A DNA stretch of 64,000 bases, taken from contig NZ_CP073315.1 in the NCBI RefSeq assembly GCF_018140925.1, positions 2,356,001 to 2,420,000 on the forward strand. The letters run 5' to 3'. Numbering within the stretch: the first letter of the stretch is position 1; each line of letters opens with the position of its first letter. Source of the DNA: Psychrobacillus sp. INOP01 (GTDB lineage Bacteria; Bacillota; Bacilli; Bacillales_A; Planococcaceae). Under the pieces are notes generated by a model that did not search any database, was not told the DNA's origin, and was given only the letters and a program-made list of their open reading frames with translations. Of the stretch, positions 8,189-17,226 are shown piece after piece. A program made the translations under genes and the position numbers.

Positions 8189-10525
8189 ATGGGGTTAGAA
8201 TTTCAGCAGGAGCAAAAACGAGTGGATAGTGTAGTAGAGACAATAACGGAGCAAATCACCAGATTAGAGGAAGAAACTTACCGGAGTCGGAACGAACTGG
8301 TTAATATACGCAAACACTTTTGGGATGAGGTCAAGGTGAATGTTGATACCTTCGACGACTATCTTGAGACCATCATTGGCTTGAGACAAGAGACTCAAGC
8401 TCTATCAGTTATCCAAAGCACCAATAGACATGCATCTAAGAAATTATCCAAGCTTCGACGTATGCAGGAGGTTCCCTACTTTGGCCGAATCGATTTCATT
8501 GAAGAAGGAGATTCTACTCAGGAACAAATTTATATTGGAATCTCCACACTTAGGGATGCAAGTGGCGAAGAATTTCTTATTTATGACTGGAGGGCACCTG
8601 TCTCAAGTGTCTACTATGAATACCAGAACGGACCGGCCAAGTATGCAACGCCTGGGGGTGAAATCAAAGGCATATTAGTGAAAAAGGGGCAATATCTTAT
8701 CCGTGGCGGTGTTCTCCAATCCATGTTCGATACGAGTCTCACTATTGGAGATGAGATTTTACAACAGGTGTTGGGAAAAGGCACAGACAAACATATGCAT
8801 AATATAGTAGCTACCATTCAACATGAGCAAAATCGAATCATCCGTCATGATCGTGGAAGACTGCTCATCGTACACGGTGCTGCTGGAAGTGGCAAGACAT
8901 CGGCTGCCCTGCAGCGGATTGCTTTTTTACTCTACAAATACCGAGATAGTATGAATGCTGATCAAATTATTCTATTTTCACCTAATTCGATGTTTAACAG
9001 TTATGTGTCCAATGTGCTGCCAGAACTTGGAGAAGAGAATATGCAGCAGGTCACATTTCAGGAATACTTAGACCATCGGCTAAGTGAAGAGTTTCAAGTT
9101 GAAAATCCCTACGAGCAATTGGAATATGTTTTAACTGCTACGAATACCCCTTCCTACAGGTCAAGGGTGGCGAGCATTCGATTCAAAGCATCACCTCTTT
9201 TTTTCGAAGCCATCGAATCATATAGGAAGTCGTTAGAGTTATCTGGGATGTTATTCAAGGACATAATCTTCAGAGGAAAACCGATTGTTACCGCCGGGCA
9301 AATAGCAGAGAAGTTTTATAGTAACGACACATCACTCCGCTTCCATAATAGGCTTGAAAAGTTAAAGGATTGGCTAATTAAGAAAATAAATGAAACCCAA
9401 AAGGCTGAGCTGACTAAGCCGTGGGTACAGGAGAAAATCGAGCTGCTTAGCAACGAAGATTACTATAAGGCCCAGACCTACTTAGCGAAAAAACGCGGAT
9501 ATAAAAGAGAATCGATTGCAGATTATGAGATCGAGCCTGAAGCACTTGCACGATTGATTGTTCAACAGAAATTGAAGCCGTTACGTAACCGAGTCAGAAC
9601 ATTTGGTTTCATCGACAATAAGGGTATATATGAGAAGCTTTTTGCTGATCCTCTGCAAATCAAACAGTGGATAGAGGGGGAAACACCCGCGGAGTGGGCC
9701 CAGGTTTGCCAAGCGACGCTGGAAATGCTAAATGAAGGCAAACTATCTTACGAAGATGCTACTCCTTTCTTACTTTTGAAAGAGCTAATTCAAGGCTTTC
9801 AGACGAACAGCTCGATAAAACACATACTTGTTGACGAGGCTCAGGATTATTCACCGTTTCAATTCGAGTTTCTAAAACGTTTATTTCCTTCGGCAAGAAT
9901 GACTGTGTTAGGTGACTTTAATCAGGCGATATTCGCTCACGCGAGCGAAATGGACGATTTTAATACACTTTTGAGTTTATACGGACAGGTTGAAACGGAA
10001 GTGATTAACATGACACGCAGCTATCGATCCACAAAGCCGATTATCGAATTTACAAGCAAACTAGTACCAAACGGCGAACGGATTATCCCTTTTGAACGCG
10101 ACGGCGAGCAACCCGTGCTGACACAATTGCTTAATCACACAGAACTACATCGCAGCATCGTATCCAAAGTCGCAACTTTGCAAGGTCTTCGTTATAACGG
10201 TATTGCTATAATATGTAAATCAGCTGAGGAGTGTAAGAGTGCATACGAATCCTTGTCCAACATCGATGATATTAAGCTCGTGAAGAACGGCTCGAGTGAA
10301 TATGAACAAGGAGTTGTTGTCATACCTTCGTATTTGTCCAAAGGCATAGAATTCGATGCTGTCATCATTTATGATGCATCAGAGCAAGTATACGGGGATG
10401 AGAGCCTTCGTAGGGTATTCTACACTGCCTGCACAAGAGCAATGCATTATTTGCATCTTTACAGTGTAGGTAAACCGACCCCATTATTAGGAAACGTCTT
10501 GCAGGAAAGTTTCATCCAAGCTTGA
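8189..10525 (+). CDS. helD: RNA polymerase recycling motor ATPase HelD, 778 aa
   Basis: UvrD/PcrA-like superfamily 1 helicase-related ATPase that removes and recycles stalled RNA polymerase. An N-terminal coiled coil (residues about 1-75) would enter the secondary channel. Walker A GAAGSGKTSAAL is at about residue 230. Walker B/DEAQ box LVDEAQDYSPFQ and SF1 motifs GDFNQAIF, RSYRSTKPI and YTACTRAMHYL follow. Length matches Bacillus HelD (about 774). ATG at 8189 is chosen because GAGGAG ends eight bases upstream; GTG at 8180 overlaps that site. Single gene with a terminator shared with the convergent neighbour. Confidence 0.93.
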   Translation: MGLEFQQEQKRVDSVVETITEQITRLEEETYRSRNELVNIRKHFWDEVKVNVDTFDDYLETIIGLRQETQALSVIQSTNRHASKKLSKLRRMQEVPYFGRIDFIEEGDSTQEQIYIGISTLRDASGEEFLIYDWRAPVSSVYYEYQNGPAKYATPGGEIKGILVKKGQYLIRGGVLQSMFDTSLTIGDEILQQVLGKGTDKHMHNIVATIQHEQNRIIRHDRGRLLIVHGAAGSGKTSAALQRIAFLLYKYRDSMNADQIILFSPNSMFNSYVSNVLPELGEENMQQVTFQEYLDHRLSEEFQVENPYEQLEYVLTATNTPSYRSRVASIRFKASPLFFEAIESYRKSLELSGMLFKDIIFRGKPIVTAGQIAEKFYSNDTSLRFHNRLEKLKDWLIKKINETQKAELTKPWVQEKIELLSNEDYYKAQTYLAKKRGYKRESIADYEIEPEALARLIVQQKLKPLRNRVRTFGFIDNKGIYEKLFADPLQIKQWIEGETPAEWAQVCQATLEMLNEGKLSYEDATPFLLLKELIQGFQTNSSIKHILVDEAQDYSPFQFEFLKRLFPSARMTVLGDFNQAIFAHASEMDDFNTLLSLYGQVETEVINMTRSYRSTKPIIEFTSKLVPNGERIIPFERDGEQPVLTQLLNHTELHRSIVSKVATLQGLRYNGIAIICKSAEECKSAYESLSNIDDIKLVKNGSSEYEQGVVVIPSYLSKGIEFDAVIIYDASEQVYGDESLRRVFYTACTRAMHYLHLYSVGKPTPLLGNVLQESFIQA

Positions 10526-10562
10526 CTTAGTTGGAATTATAAACAGATTAGGCAGAAGTACA

Positions 10563-10605
10563 AAAAAGGATCACCATCTTTTAAAATGGTCATCCCTTTT
10601 TTTTG
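10563..10605. terminator. Bidirectional terminator between helD and the next gene
   Basis: AAAAAGGATCACCAT / ATGGTCATCCCTTTTTTTT imperfect stem with A- and T-runs on opposite sides; overlaps the end of the minus-strand gene. Confidence 0.75.
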
Positions 10606-10849
10606 TAGTTTCTATTTCCTTTATTAAATAATCCAATTTACTTTGTATATCTGAGAGTTGCTGCTGATTTATCTGCTCTTTTTTTTCTACATTCTTTTCT
10701 TCCTGAGCCAGTTCGGAAAGAGCGATGCCTTCACTGATGGCTTCAATAATATATCCAATCGTTACAACAACGGTACCTAGAAATCCAACCTTTGCTGCTA
10801 GGTTAGCCGGTTGCTCATTCTCCGGCTCAATAGGGTCTAGTGGGTTCAT
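10571..10849 (-). CDS. Small membrane and coiled-coil protein, unknown, 92 aa
   Basis: Residues about 20-42 form a probable transmembrane helix (AAKVGFLGTVVVTIGYIIEAISEGI). A charged, glutamine-rich helix follows (about 50-90) that could be a coiled coil. ATG at 10849 is preferred (AAAGGATG upstream); ATG at 10861 would overlap that site. It lies downstream of liaR with a gap and is not obviously part of the lia operon. No family recognised. Confidence 0.6.
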   Translation of the reverse strand: MNPLDPIEPENEQPANLAAKVGFLGTVVVTIGYIIEAISEGIALSELAQEEKNVEKKEQINQQQLSDIQSKLDYLIKEIETTKKRDDHFKRW

Positions 10850-10908
10850 GCGCACTAACATCCTTTATGCTATCTTTTTATTAGCATATGTTGATGGGAA
10901 CAAATAAG

Positions 10909-11550
10909 TTATTTTTTTGTGGGAACCAATTTATGTTCAAATGCATAGATCACCGCTTGTGTACGGTCACTTACCTCAAGCTTCGATAAAATATTGCTGA
11001 CATGTGTTTTGGCTGTTTTCAATGCTATAAAAAGAGTATTCGCTATATCTTGATTTGTTTTGCCTTCTGCCATGAGTAGAAGTACTTCATGCTCTCGGTC
11101 TGTTAAATCTTCATGGAGAGCATGGTCCGAGCCTTGGCGCATTCGTTTCATCATTTTATTTGTTACTTCAGGCTCTAATACGGCATCTCCATTTAATGTT
11201 TTGCGGATAGAGTCTGCAATATGAGAAGCTTTAGACGTTTTCAACAAATAACTGATAGCGCCAGCTTCGAGTGCAGGATATACTTTATCGTCATCGATAA
11301 AGCTCGTGACAATCATTACTTTTGCTTCTGGCCATTGTTGAACAATTTCGCGTGTAGCCTCTGCACCGTTCATGATAGGCATAACCATATCCATCAAAAT
11401 AATATCTGGCTTATGCACAAGGGCCATATCCACAGCTTCTTTTCCATTAGTCGCCTCAGCGACTACTTCCATATCAGGCTGCGCTTGCAAGTATGCGGAA
11501 ACGCCGATACGCACCATTTCATGGTCATCCGCTAATAAAATTCGAATCAT
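10909..11550 (-). CDS. liaR: LiaR: NarL/LuxR-type response regulator
   Basis: 213 residues. Receiver domain with D8-D9 and phospho-acceptor D54 (IILMDMVMPIMNG), then a LuxR-type helix-turn-helix (residues about 145-210, LTDREHEVLLLMAEGKTNQDIANTLFIALKTAKTHVSNILSKL). It is the output of the Lia cell-envelope stress system and should activate the liaI-liaH promoter. It overlaps the 3' end of liaS by 26 nt; RBS AAAGGAGAG lies inside liaS. Confidence 0.92.
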   Translation of the reverse strand: MIRILLADDHEMVRIGVSAYLQAQPDMEVVAEATNGKEAVDMALVHKPDIILMDMVMPIMNGAEATREIVQQWPEAKVMIVTSFIDDDKVYPALEAGAISYLLKTSKASHIADSIRKTLNGDAVLEPEVTNKMMKRMRQGSDHALHEDLTDREHEVLLLMAEGKTNQDIANTLFIALKTAKTHVSNILSKLEVSDRTQAVIYAFEHKLVPTKK

Positions 11551-12613
11551 TTTCTCTCTCTCCTTTCTCTAACTGGATTGTTTCAATGCTTTTTTTCTCG
11601 ATCGGCAGCTTCACTTCTACAATTGTACCTTGAGAAGGAACGGAAACAATTTTACATATTGCTCCGATTTCCACTGCTCGTTCCTGTACACTTTGCAATC
11701 CGTAAGAGCCGTTTTTGGAGTCTACCTGTTCAAATCCGACACCGTTATCCTGAACGCGGAAAATAGCAAGATTATCTCGTTCAACGAATAATATATCGAC
11801 TTCTGTTGCTTTTGCATGCCGCAATGTATTCGATAACGTTTCCTGAGCGATTCGGAATAAATGATCTTCGGCACCTTTCGATAAATGAACGTCTTCTAAT
11901 CGATAACGAATTGTGAAAAATACTTTTTCCTGTAATTCCATTAGCAACTCTTCTAAACCTTCCTTTAGCGTTTTATCATGAAGGGCTGCAGGACGGAGGT
12001 GCAGTAATAATGCGCGCATTTCTAATTGAGCCTGCTGCACAATTTTTTCGGTTTGTAGCAATGTTTTTGGGGCTTTTTCATGTTGTGCTTCTTCTATTTC
12101 TACCATAGTGGATAATAGCATGGATGCGGCAAACAATTGCTGAGATACGGAATCATGCAGCTCTCTAGCTAGTCGCTGTCTTTCCTGCACGATACGTTCC
12201 TGAATAACCTTATCTTGTGCTTCCGCTTTTTCATTTGTAATGCGTTGTAATGTCTTACGCTGTGTCATAATAAGTTGCTCTAGTTGAGTTGTCGTAACAT
12301 GTAATCGCTTTGAGTAAGAATACTTTTTTTTCGCAGGTACAAATGTTTCTGCCGCAAGTAACGGGCGCAGACTAGTATCAATCTTCTTTTCCTGATCTCG
12401 AACCTTTTGTAGGGTGTTCAATGAAAAACTAAAACTAATAATTGCAAGGGTTATAATAATCCAAGCTCCAAAAGGAACTTCTGCATATTTTACTTCTAGT
12501 AAGGACCACCAAGCATCTTCGTTTGGCCAGCCCCATAGTGCGTAAAGTAAAAGTGCTGCCAGTGACAGTAAAGTGATGAAAATAGAGAGGCCCTGCCCAA
12601 AAACAATCTTCAT
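11525..12613 (-). CDS. liaS: LiaS: membrane sensor histidine kinase
   Basis: 362 residues. Two N-terminal transmembrane helices (about 5-27 and 48-68) with a short extracytoplasmic loop, a typical intramembrane-sensing layout. Then a linker, HisKA_3 with RQRLARELHDSVSQQLFAAS and HATPase with DNGVGF and GSYGLQSV. It is held inactive by LiaF and activated by lipid II cycle antibiotics in known systems. Start ATG overlaps the liaF stop by four bases (ATGA). Same order as in Bacillus subtilis (F-S-R). Confidence 0.92.
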   Translation of the reverse strand: MKIVFGQGLSIFITLLSLAALLLYALWGWPNEDAWWSLLEVKYAEVPFGAWIIITLAIISFSFSLNTLQKVRDQEKKIDTSLRPLLAAETFVPAKKKYSYSKRLHVTTTQLEQLIMTQRKTLQRITNEKAEAQDKVIQERIVQERQRLARELHDSVSQQLFAASMLLSTMVEIEEAQHEKAPKTLLQTEKIVQQAQLEMRALLLHLRPAALHDKTLKEGLEELLMELQEKVFFTIRYRLEDVHLSKGAEDHLFRIAQETLSNTLRHAKATEVDILFVERDNLAIFRVQDNGVGFEQVDSKNGSYGLQSVQERAVEIGAICKIVSVPSQGTIVEVKLPIEKKSIETIQLEKGERENDSNFISG

Positions 12614-13311
12614 TTGCGGATCACCTCAATATCCCCTATCCATGTAGAAACAGTAATAACTAACTCTGAAGCGTAGGTAACACCCTCTAAATAACCATCT
12701 TTCACTAGGACAGATTGGTTCCATAACCGCTGTACCCCCCGACCAAAGATATCTGCCTCTCCAATAATAGTTGCGTAATGTAGCCTTACCGGAATTTCGT
12801 ATGGTACATAGATGGTCACTTTCCCAAGAGACTGGCGAATGGAAACGAAGGATGTACCCTTTGGCAATACTGTTTGCGTTACATCGATTGCTTGTTCTCC
12901 ATAAAAACTTTGGACGTGGACATCCTGCCACTCATAAGCATTAAAAGGTGTCGTTTGAGAAGAAAATAACTTATTTTGAATAATACTATTTGGAGTTTCT
13001 TTATATACGGTGTCAAATGGACGAACAATTTTTTGAATAGGTTCATTTTTCCATAACTTATACAGGACGTAGCCCATAATAGCTAGTAGTAGAAGTCGCA
13101 AACTCCACATAGAAAAAATCGCTATGATTAAAAGAATAAATCCGCTCCAAAATAAAAATCGAGTACGTTTACGCATGCTAAAATACATCATCCCGATGCC
13201 AAGAAGAACTAATACAATACTGCCGTTTCCAAAAATCGTAGCCTCTATGAACATAAGGAAAACAAAACAAATGAGTATAAACGCTAATCTGTTTGTTTGG
13301 TTTTCTTTCAT
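12610..13311 (-). CDS. liaF: LiaF: membrane inhibitor of LiaS
   Basis: 233 residues. Four hydrophobic segments in the first 90 residues, then a soluble beta-rich domain (about 115-233: FIGRQSLG-like SFVSIRQSLGKVTIYVPYEI, GDIEVIRK ending) typical of the LiaF/YvqF C-terminal domain. It is known to keep LiaS off without stress. RBS GAAGGAGGA seven bases before ATG. No liaG homologue lies between liaH and liaF; instead there is a 91-nt gap with a strong hairpin. Confidence 0.9.
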   Translation of the reverse strand: MKENQTNRLAFILICFVFLMFIEATIFGNGSIVLVLLGIGMMYFSMRKRTRFLFWSGFILLIIAIFSMWSLRLLLLAIMGYVLYKLWKNEPIQKIVRPFDTVYKETPNSIIQNKLFSSQTTPFNAYEWQDVHVQSFYGEQAIDVTQTVLPKGTSFVSIRQSLGKVTIYVPYEIPVRLHYATIIGEADIFGRGVQRLWNQSVLVKDGYLEGVTYASELVITVSTWIGDIEVIRK

Positions 13312-13348
13312 AATGAGTATTCCTCCTTCTTCGCATAAAGATTAGTAA

Positions 13349-13370
13349 GGAGAAGGCGCGTGCCTTCTCC
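13349..13370 (-). promoter_or_regulatory. Internal operon hairpin between liaH and liaF
   Basis: Perfect palindromic stem GGAGAAGGC-GCGT-GCCTTCTCC, nine bp with a four-base loop, GC-rich. On the minus strand no T-run follows, so it looks like an mRNA stability or processing element that would leave liaIH more abundant than liaFSR. Confidence 0.6.
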
Positions 13371-13402
13371 TCTATTTGGTACCTGTACCTGCTAATCTTA
13401 GT

Positions 13403-14041
13403 TTACACAATTTCTGCTTTAGTTTGTGCATTTTTTTCTAACATTTCTAAACGTTGTTCCATTGAAGTAATTTCATGCTCTTTTTCAATCTTTTGTCCAA
13501 GACGTTCGATGTATTGTTCCATATCTTGGAATGTACCGAAATTCTTTTCTTTTTGTTCTGGTTGTAGGATGCGATCCATTTGATGGTGTGCACGAGTTAC
13601 GTTTTCTTTTCCCATCAATTGTAATTGACGAACTTTCATGTCTTTGATTTTATGTTTCATCTCTTCGTATTTACGTTCTAATCCGAAAAGCTCTTCCGTC
13701 GTTTGGTGAATACTGTTTTGTAATACAGTGGCACGTTCCTCGTATGCGTTTACTTCTGCTAAAGCAAATGCGGCTAGGTCTTCTTCGCTGCTTGCTGTTG
13801 CAAGTTCTACCTGGTTTTTACGTTTTTCAACCATTTGCATCGTTTCAGTTAGTTCTTTTTCCAGTTCTTGTTTTAGGTTCCCTTGGCGCTCTAACCATTT
13901 TCCAGTTTGCTCTGTTTGTTTTTCTGCTTCACGAATGTATTGGTTTAGCATTGCAATCGGGTTTTTTTCTTCTTTTTTGTCAAATAGCTTGTGTAAGTCT
14001 GCTTCTATTGAGTATTTTAATCTGTTTAATAATGATGTCAT
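13403..14041 (-). CDS. liaH: LiaH: PspA/IM30 family phage-shock protein
   Basis: 212 residues from ATG at 14041 (AAGGAGG RBS); the 15-residue upstream extension has no RBS. Almost entirely alpha-helical coiled coil, as in PspA, IM30 and Vipp1, which form membrane-associated oligomers that stabilise a damaged membrane. MTSLLNRLKYSIEADLHKLFD and the EKNPIAMLNQYIREAEKQTEQT segments match LiaH/PspA N termini. Thirteen bases after the liaI-like gene; both form the effector part of the operon. Confidence 0.9.
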   Translation of the reverse strand: MTSLLNRLKYSIEADLHKLFDKKEEKNPIAMLNQYIREAEKQTEQTGKWLERQGNLKQELEKELTETMQMVEKRKNQVELATASSEEDLAAFALAEVNAYEERATVLQNSIHQTTEELFGLERKYEEMKHKIKDMKVRQLQLMGKENVTRAHHQMDRILQPEQKEKNFGTFQDMEQYIERLGQKIEKEHEITSMEQRLEMLEKNAQTKAEIV

Positions 14042-14054
14042 GTTCGTTTCCTCC

Positions 14055-14408
14055 TTATTTTGAAAGCTCGTTCCATTGTTTTTCAAAGTTTACAAATGGG
14101 TCATCTGTTTTAACGATTGGTGATGAAAAGCTTAATGATTCGTTGTTCCATTTTTTCACTACATACCAAACTGCCAGAATTGCTAGGATAGCGAAGAATC
14201 CAGGTACGTTTACAACCGCAGTGATTAAACCAATGATACCAACGCTTGCCCAAAAGATTTTCAAGAAGGTTGAATCACTCTTCAAGTAAAAGTGTACCCC
14301 TGCAAAGACGATTGCCGCGGAAACTCCAAGAGCTAAAAGCGAACCTAAGTTAGCTAGTGCTACAATCCCAGCGATAATTCCTAGTGTTAATAAACCAAAT
14401 TTTTTCAT
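14055..14408 (-). CDS. liaI: LiaI-like membrane protein, 117 aa
   Basis: Three hydrophobic helices (about 4-22, 24-42, 52-92) followed by a polar tail. First gene of the lia operon, directly before liaH, where LiaI serves as the membrane anchor for LiaH in Bacillus subtilis. Sequence similarity to the short Bacillus LiaI is weak by eye, so the name rests mainly on position and membrane character; it also resembles the small Listeria proteins found with PspA homologues. RBS GAGAGGAGG eight bases before ATG. Confidence 0.7.
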   Translation of the reverse strand: MKKFGLLTLGIIAGIVALANLGSLLALGVSAAIVFAGVHFYLKSDSTFLKIFWASVGIIGLITAVVNVPGFFAILAILAVWYVVKKWNNESLSFSSPIVKTDDPFVNFEKQWNELSK

Positions 14409-14493
14409 ATATTTGTTCCTCCTCTCGTTTGTATTACAAGCTTATCAATTCTAGAAACGAATCCAAACGGGCTTAGAATCGATTTTCCTATCG

Positions 14494-14517
14494 GTCTAGA
14501 GACTTAGGAGTACTAAG
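14494..14517 (-). promoter_or_regulatory. Candidate LiaR operator
   Basis: Two adjoining inverted repeats about 90 bases upstream of liaI: GTCT-AG-AGAC (14494-14503) and CTTAG-GAGTA-CTAAG (14503-14517). Position fits a LiaR site; the match to a published LiaR consensus was not computed. Confidence 0.4.
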
Positions 14518-14551
14518 ACAATTTCTGCTATACTTATGAAAAAGTGGTCAG

Positions 14552-14580
14552 GAATCAGTTCAGTCCCTGATTCTTTGTTG
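14552..14580 (+). terminator. Leader hairpin before the phosphoesterase operon
   Basis: Seven-bp stem GAATCAG / CTGATTC with an eight-base loop followed by TTTGTTG. It may be a weak terminator or attenuator 33 nt before the ATG. Confidence 0.4.
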
Positions 14581-14612
14581 AATTAAAAATACATACATTG
14601 GAGAAATGACAC

Positions 14613-15701
14613 ATGAAAAGAATCGCTGGAGCAGTAATAGCAATCCTTATATATTCTGCAATTGTATTTTACTTTGGCTGGAGCGTCGCCACTTGGGTAG
14701 AACTATACCTCCCTATAAATAATTGGATATTCGGCATTATTTGGGGACTAATTGCTTTTGGGTTTATTATTGGGAGAGTCAGTCATAAGCTGAGGGTATT
14801 TAGTATAGTAGGTTCCTTTTGGATGATTGTAATGCAGTATGGACTTATACTTTTTCCGATTGCGAGCATACTTACATGGATTTTCCCGGCTCATTTAAAC
14901 CTAATAGGATGGATAGTTTTCGGGATTTTCATCATTATAATAATATTTGGTATGTATAACGCATACACACCAGTTGTTCGAGAGCTTTCTATTGTAATGC
15001 CGAAAAAGGGTTCCAAGCTAGAATCTATTAAAGTAGTGGTTGCATCTGATTTCCATCTTGGTTTATTATCCAATAGGGCACATTTAACTCGCTTTGTGAA
15101 AAAAGCTAATGCTGAGAAGCCAGATTTAGTTTTGTTAGCAGGGGATTTAGTCGATGACGATCCTATTTGGTTTGTTCAAAAAGGCATGTCCGAAGTGATG
15201 AAACAGCTCACTTCTACGTATGGTATATATGGGGTGCTTGGAAATCATGAATACTATGGAAAGAAAATTCCTCTATTAGTAGAAGAGATGGAAGCATCGA
15301 ACGTCCGCATGTTATTAGATGAAACTATTTTGGTGGCAGATTCGTTCTATTTGACAGGTCGAGAAGACATGACGAATAAAAACAGAAAGCAATTATCCGA
15401 GTTAGCTCCAGAAGAAAGAGGTTTACCATGGTTTGTAATGGATCACACACCTTCTAATTTATTGATTCCGGAGAAGGAAGCAGTAGATTTTCATGTATCT
15501 GGTCATACGCATCTTGGGCAAATGTGGCCCAATCATCTATTTACGAGAAGGATATTTGAATTAGATTATGGGTATAGACGAAAAGGAAGTTTACATGCAA
15601 TTGTATCTTCTGGGTTTGGCTTTTGGGGGCCACCTATAAGGTTAGGAAGCCAATCAGAGCTATGGTCAGTAAACATTAAGTTAGAGGATGGGGAAGTATA
15701 A
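14613..15701 (+). CDS. Membrane metallophosphoesterase, 362 aa
   Basis: Four hydrophobic helices fill the first 115 residues. A calcineurin-like phosphoesterase domain follows with metal-binding motifs in order: SDFHLG (D-x-H), GDLVDDD, GNHEYYG, a MDHTP turn and SGHTHLGQ. Anchored at the membrane with the active site probably cytoplasmic. Related YkuE/YpbG-type enzymes act on lipids or lipoteichoic-acid intermediates; substrate here unknown. It overlaps the DedA gene by one base (TAATG), so it is the first gene of an operon with DedA and UppP. Confidence 0.88.
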   Translation: MKRIAGAVIAILIYSAIVFYFGWSVATWVELYLPINNWIFGIIWGLIAFGFIIGRVSHKLRVFSIVGSFWMIVMQYGLILFPIASILTWIFPAHLNLIGWIVFGIFIIIIIFGMYNAYTPVVRELSIVMPKKGSKLESIKVVVASDFHLGLLSNRAHLTRFVKKANAEKPDLVLLAGDLVDDDPIWFVQKGMSEVMKQLTSTYGIYGVLGNHEYYGKKIPLLVEEMEASNVRMLLDETILVADSFYLTGREDMTNKNRKQLSELAPEERGLPWFVMDHTPSNLLIPEKEAVDFHVSGHTHLGQMWPNHLFTRRIFELDYGYRRKGSLHAIVSSGFGFWGPPIRLGSQSELWSVNIKLEDGEV

Positions 15702-16303
15702 TGGAAGCATGGATTACAGACTGGATGAATCAGTTTGGCTATCTAGGAGTATTTTTATTAATTTTGGCAGAAAATATTTTCCCGCCGATTCCTTCTGAAG
15801 TGATTTTGACACTTGGAGGATTTATGACGACGACTACGAGCATGACGAAGCTTGGTATTATTATTGCATCCACGGCGGGTTCGGTCATTGGTGCAACTAT
15901 TTTGTATGGTATCGGGTTACTTCTAGACGTAGAGCGTTTGGAGAGAATTATAGGGAAGTACGGCAAGTTCCTACGATTAACGATTAAGGATATTCACAAA
16001 GCGGACGCATGGTTTGATAAATATGGAGTCTGGGCTGTGTTTTTCGGAAGATTAATACCACTTGTAAGAAGTCTTATTTCGATTCCTGCTGGGATGTCGA
16101 ATATGAAGTTTGGGTTATTTCTTCTATTTACCACGCTTGGAACATTAATATGGAATACGGTATTAGTTTCAGTAGGAGCAGCGGTAGGAGATAACTGGGA
16201 TGAAATTGTTGGATATATGGATATATACTCTAACATCGTATACGCACTTATAGCTATTGGTGGTATTGCATTTCTTATTTGGTACTTTAAAAAACGTGAC
16301 TAA
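15701..16303 (+). CDS. DedA-family membrane protein, possible undecaprenyl-phosphate flippase
   Basis: 200 residues with the DedA signature: ENIFPPIPSEVILTLGG near residues 24-42, and FGRLIPLVRSLISIPAGMSNMKFGLFL (about 105-135), including the reentrant-loop arginines. Six or so membrane segments. Bacillus subtilis UptA (YngC), a DedA protein, returns undecaprenyl phosphate across the membrane. Coupling with uppP ten bases downstream supports the same role, by inference. Confidence 0.9.
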   Translation: MEAWITDWMNQFGYLGVFLLILAENIFPPIPSEVILTLGGFMTTTTSMTKLGIIIASTAGSVIGATILYGIGLLLDVERLERIIGKYGKFLRLTIKDIHKADAWFDKYGVWAVFFGRLIPLVRSLISIPAGMSNMKFGLFLLFTTLGTLIWNTVLVSVGAAVGDNWDEIVGYMDIYSNIVYALIAIGGIAFLIWYFKKRD

Positions 16304-16312
16304 GGAGATCAT

Positions 16313-17140
16313 ATGGAAATTTTAGAGTTATTAAAAGCACTTATACTTGGATTTGTTGAAGGGATGACAGAGTTTGCACCAGTATCGTCCACGGGACATA
16401 TGATTATTGTCGATGATATGTGGTTGAAAACGGAAGAGTTTTTAGGGAAATACTCTGCTAATACGTTCAAAATTGTTATTCAGTTAGGTTCGATTTTAGC
16501 GGTAGTAGTAGTTATGTGGAAACGATTATTTAGTTTAGTAGGATTATACAAAATAGATACAGAAGAATCGAGCAAGCAGTTTAATCTTCTTCATGTTATT
16601 GTAGGTATTATTCCGGCTGGAGTATTGGGAGTATTATTAGAAGATTTTATTGATGAGCATTTATTTCGAGTGGAATATGTAATTTTCAGTTTAGTAGCCG
16701 GCGCTATTTTCATGATAATTGCTGACAAATTTGGGCCAAAAAAACCGTCCATCGTAAGCTTAGATCAAATTACATATGCGCAAGCATTCAAAGTGGGTCT
16801 AGTTCAATGTTTGTCATTATGGCCAGGGTTTTCTCGCTCAGGTGCAACAATCTCCGGTGGGGTATTGTTCGGGATGAGTCACAAAACAGCAGCAGATTTC
16901 ACTTTCATTATGGCTGTGCCTATCATGGCTGGAGCAAGCTTAGTATCTGTAGTTAAAAACTTTGATGAGATTAATATGAGTGATATGGGCTTTTATGCAG
17001 TAGGATTTATTAGCGCATTTGTATTCGCACTTATTTCTATTAAGTTCTTCTTAAAATTAGTTTCACGGATCAAGTTAGTTCCATTTGCAATTTATCGAAT
17101 CGTGGTAGCGGTAGTTCTTGCAGTTATTGTATTTCTTTAA
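16313..17140 (+). CDS. uppP: Undecaprenyl-diphosphatase UppP (BacA)
   Basis: 275 residues, polytopic membrane enzyme that dephosphorylates undecaprenyl diphosphate to recycle the lipid carrier of cell-wall synthesis; gives bacitracin tolerance. Both catalytic signatures are present: EGMTEFAPVSSTGHM (residues about 15-30) and FSRSGATISGG (about 170-180). RBS AAGGAGATC before ATG. Last gene of the operon, followed by a terminator. Its neighbours on the other side, the lia genes, respond to antibiotics that act on this cycle. Confidence 0.95.
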   Translation: MEILELLKALILGFVEGMTEFAPVSSTGHMIIVDDMWLKTEEFLGKYSANTFKIVIQLGSILAVVVVMWKRLFSLVGLYKIDTEESSKQFNLLHVIVGIIPAGVLGVLLEDFIDEHLFRVEYVIFSLVAGAIFMIIADKFGPKKPSIVSLDQITYAQAFKVGLVQCLSLWPGFSRSGATISGGVLFGMSHKTAADFTFIMAVPIMAGASLVSVVKNFDEINMSDMGFYAVGFISAFVFALISIKFFLKLVSRIKLVPFAIYRIVVAVVLAVIVFL

Positions 17141-17193
17141 ATAAGATAACAAATATTATTAAGTACTCCATGGAGTGGTACAAAACTATAGGG

Positions 17194-17226
17194 AAAAAGC
17201 ATTGCCTCTGGCAGTGCTTTTTTTTA
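17194..17226 (+). terminator. Terminator after uppP
   Basis: AAAAAGCATTGCC / GGCAGTGCTTTTTTTT, strong stem with TCT loop and eight T. Confidence 0.9.

Noticed and set aside
13728-14289. Long plus-strand frames opposite liaH and the liaI-like gene
   Set aside because: Shadow frames of well-supported minus-strand genes.
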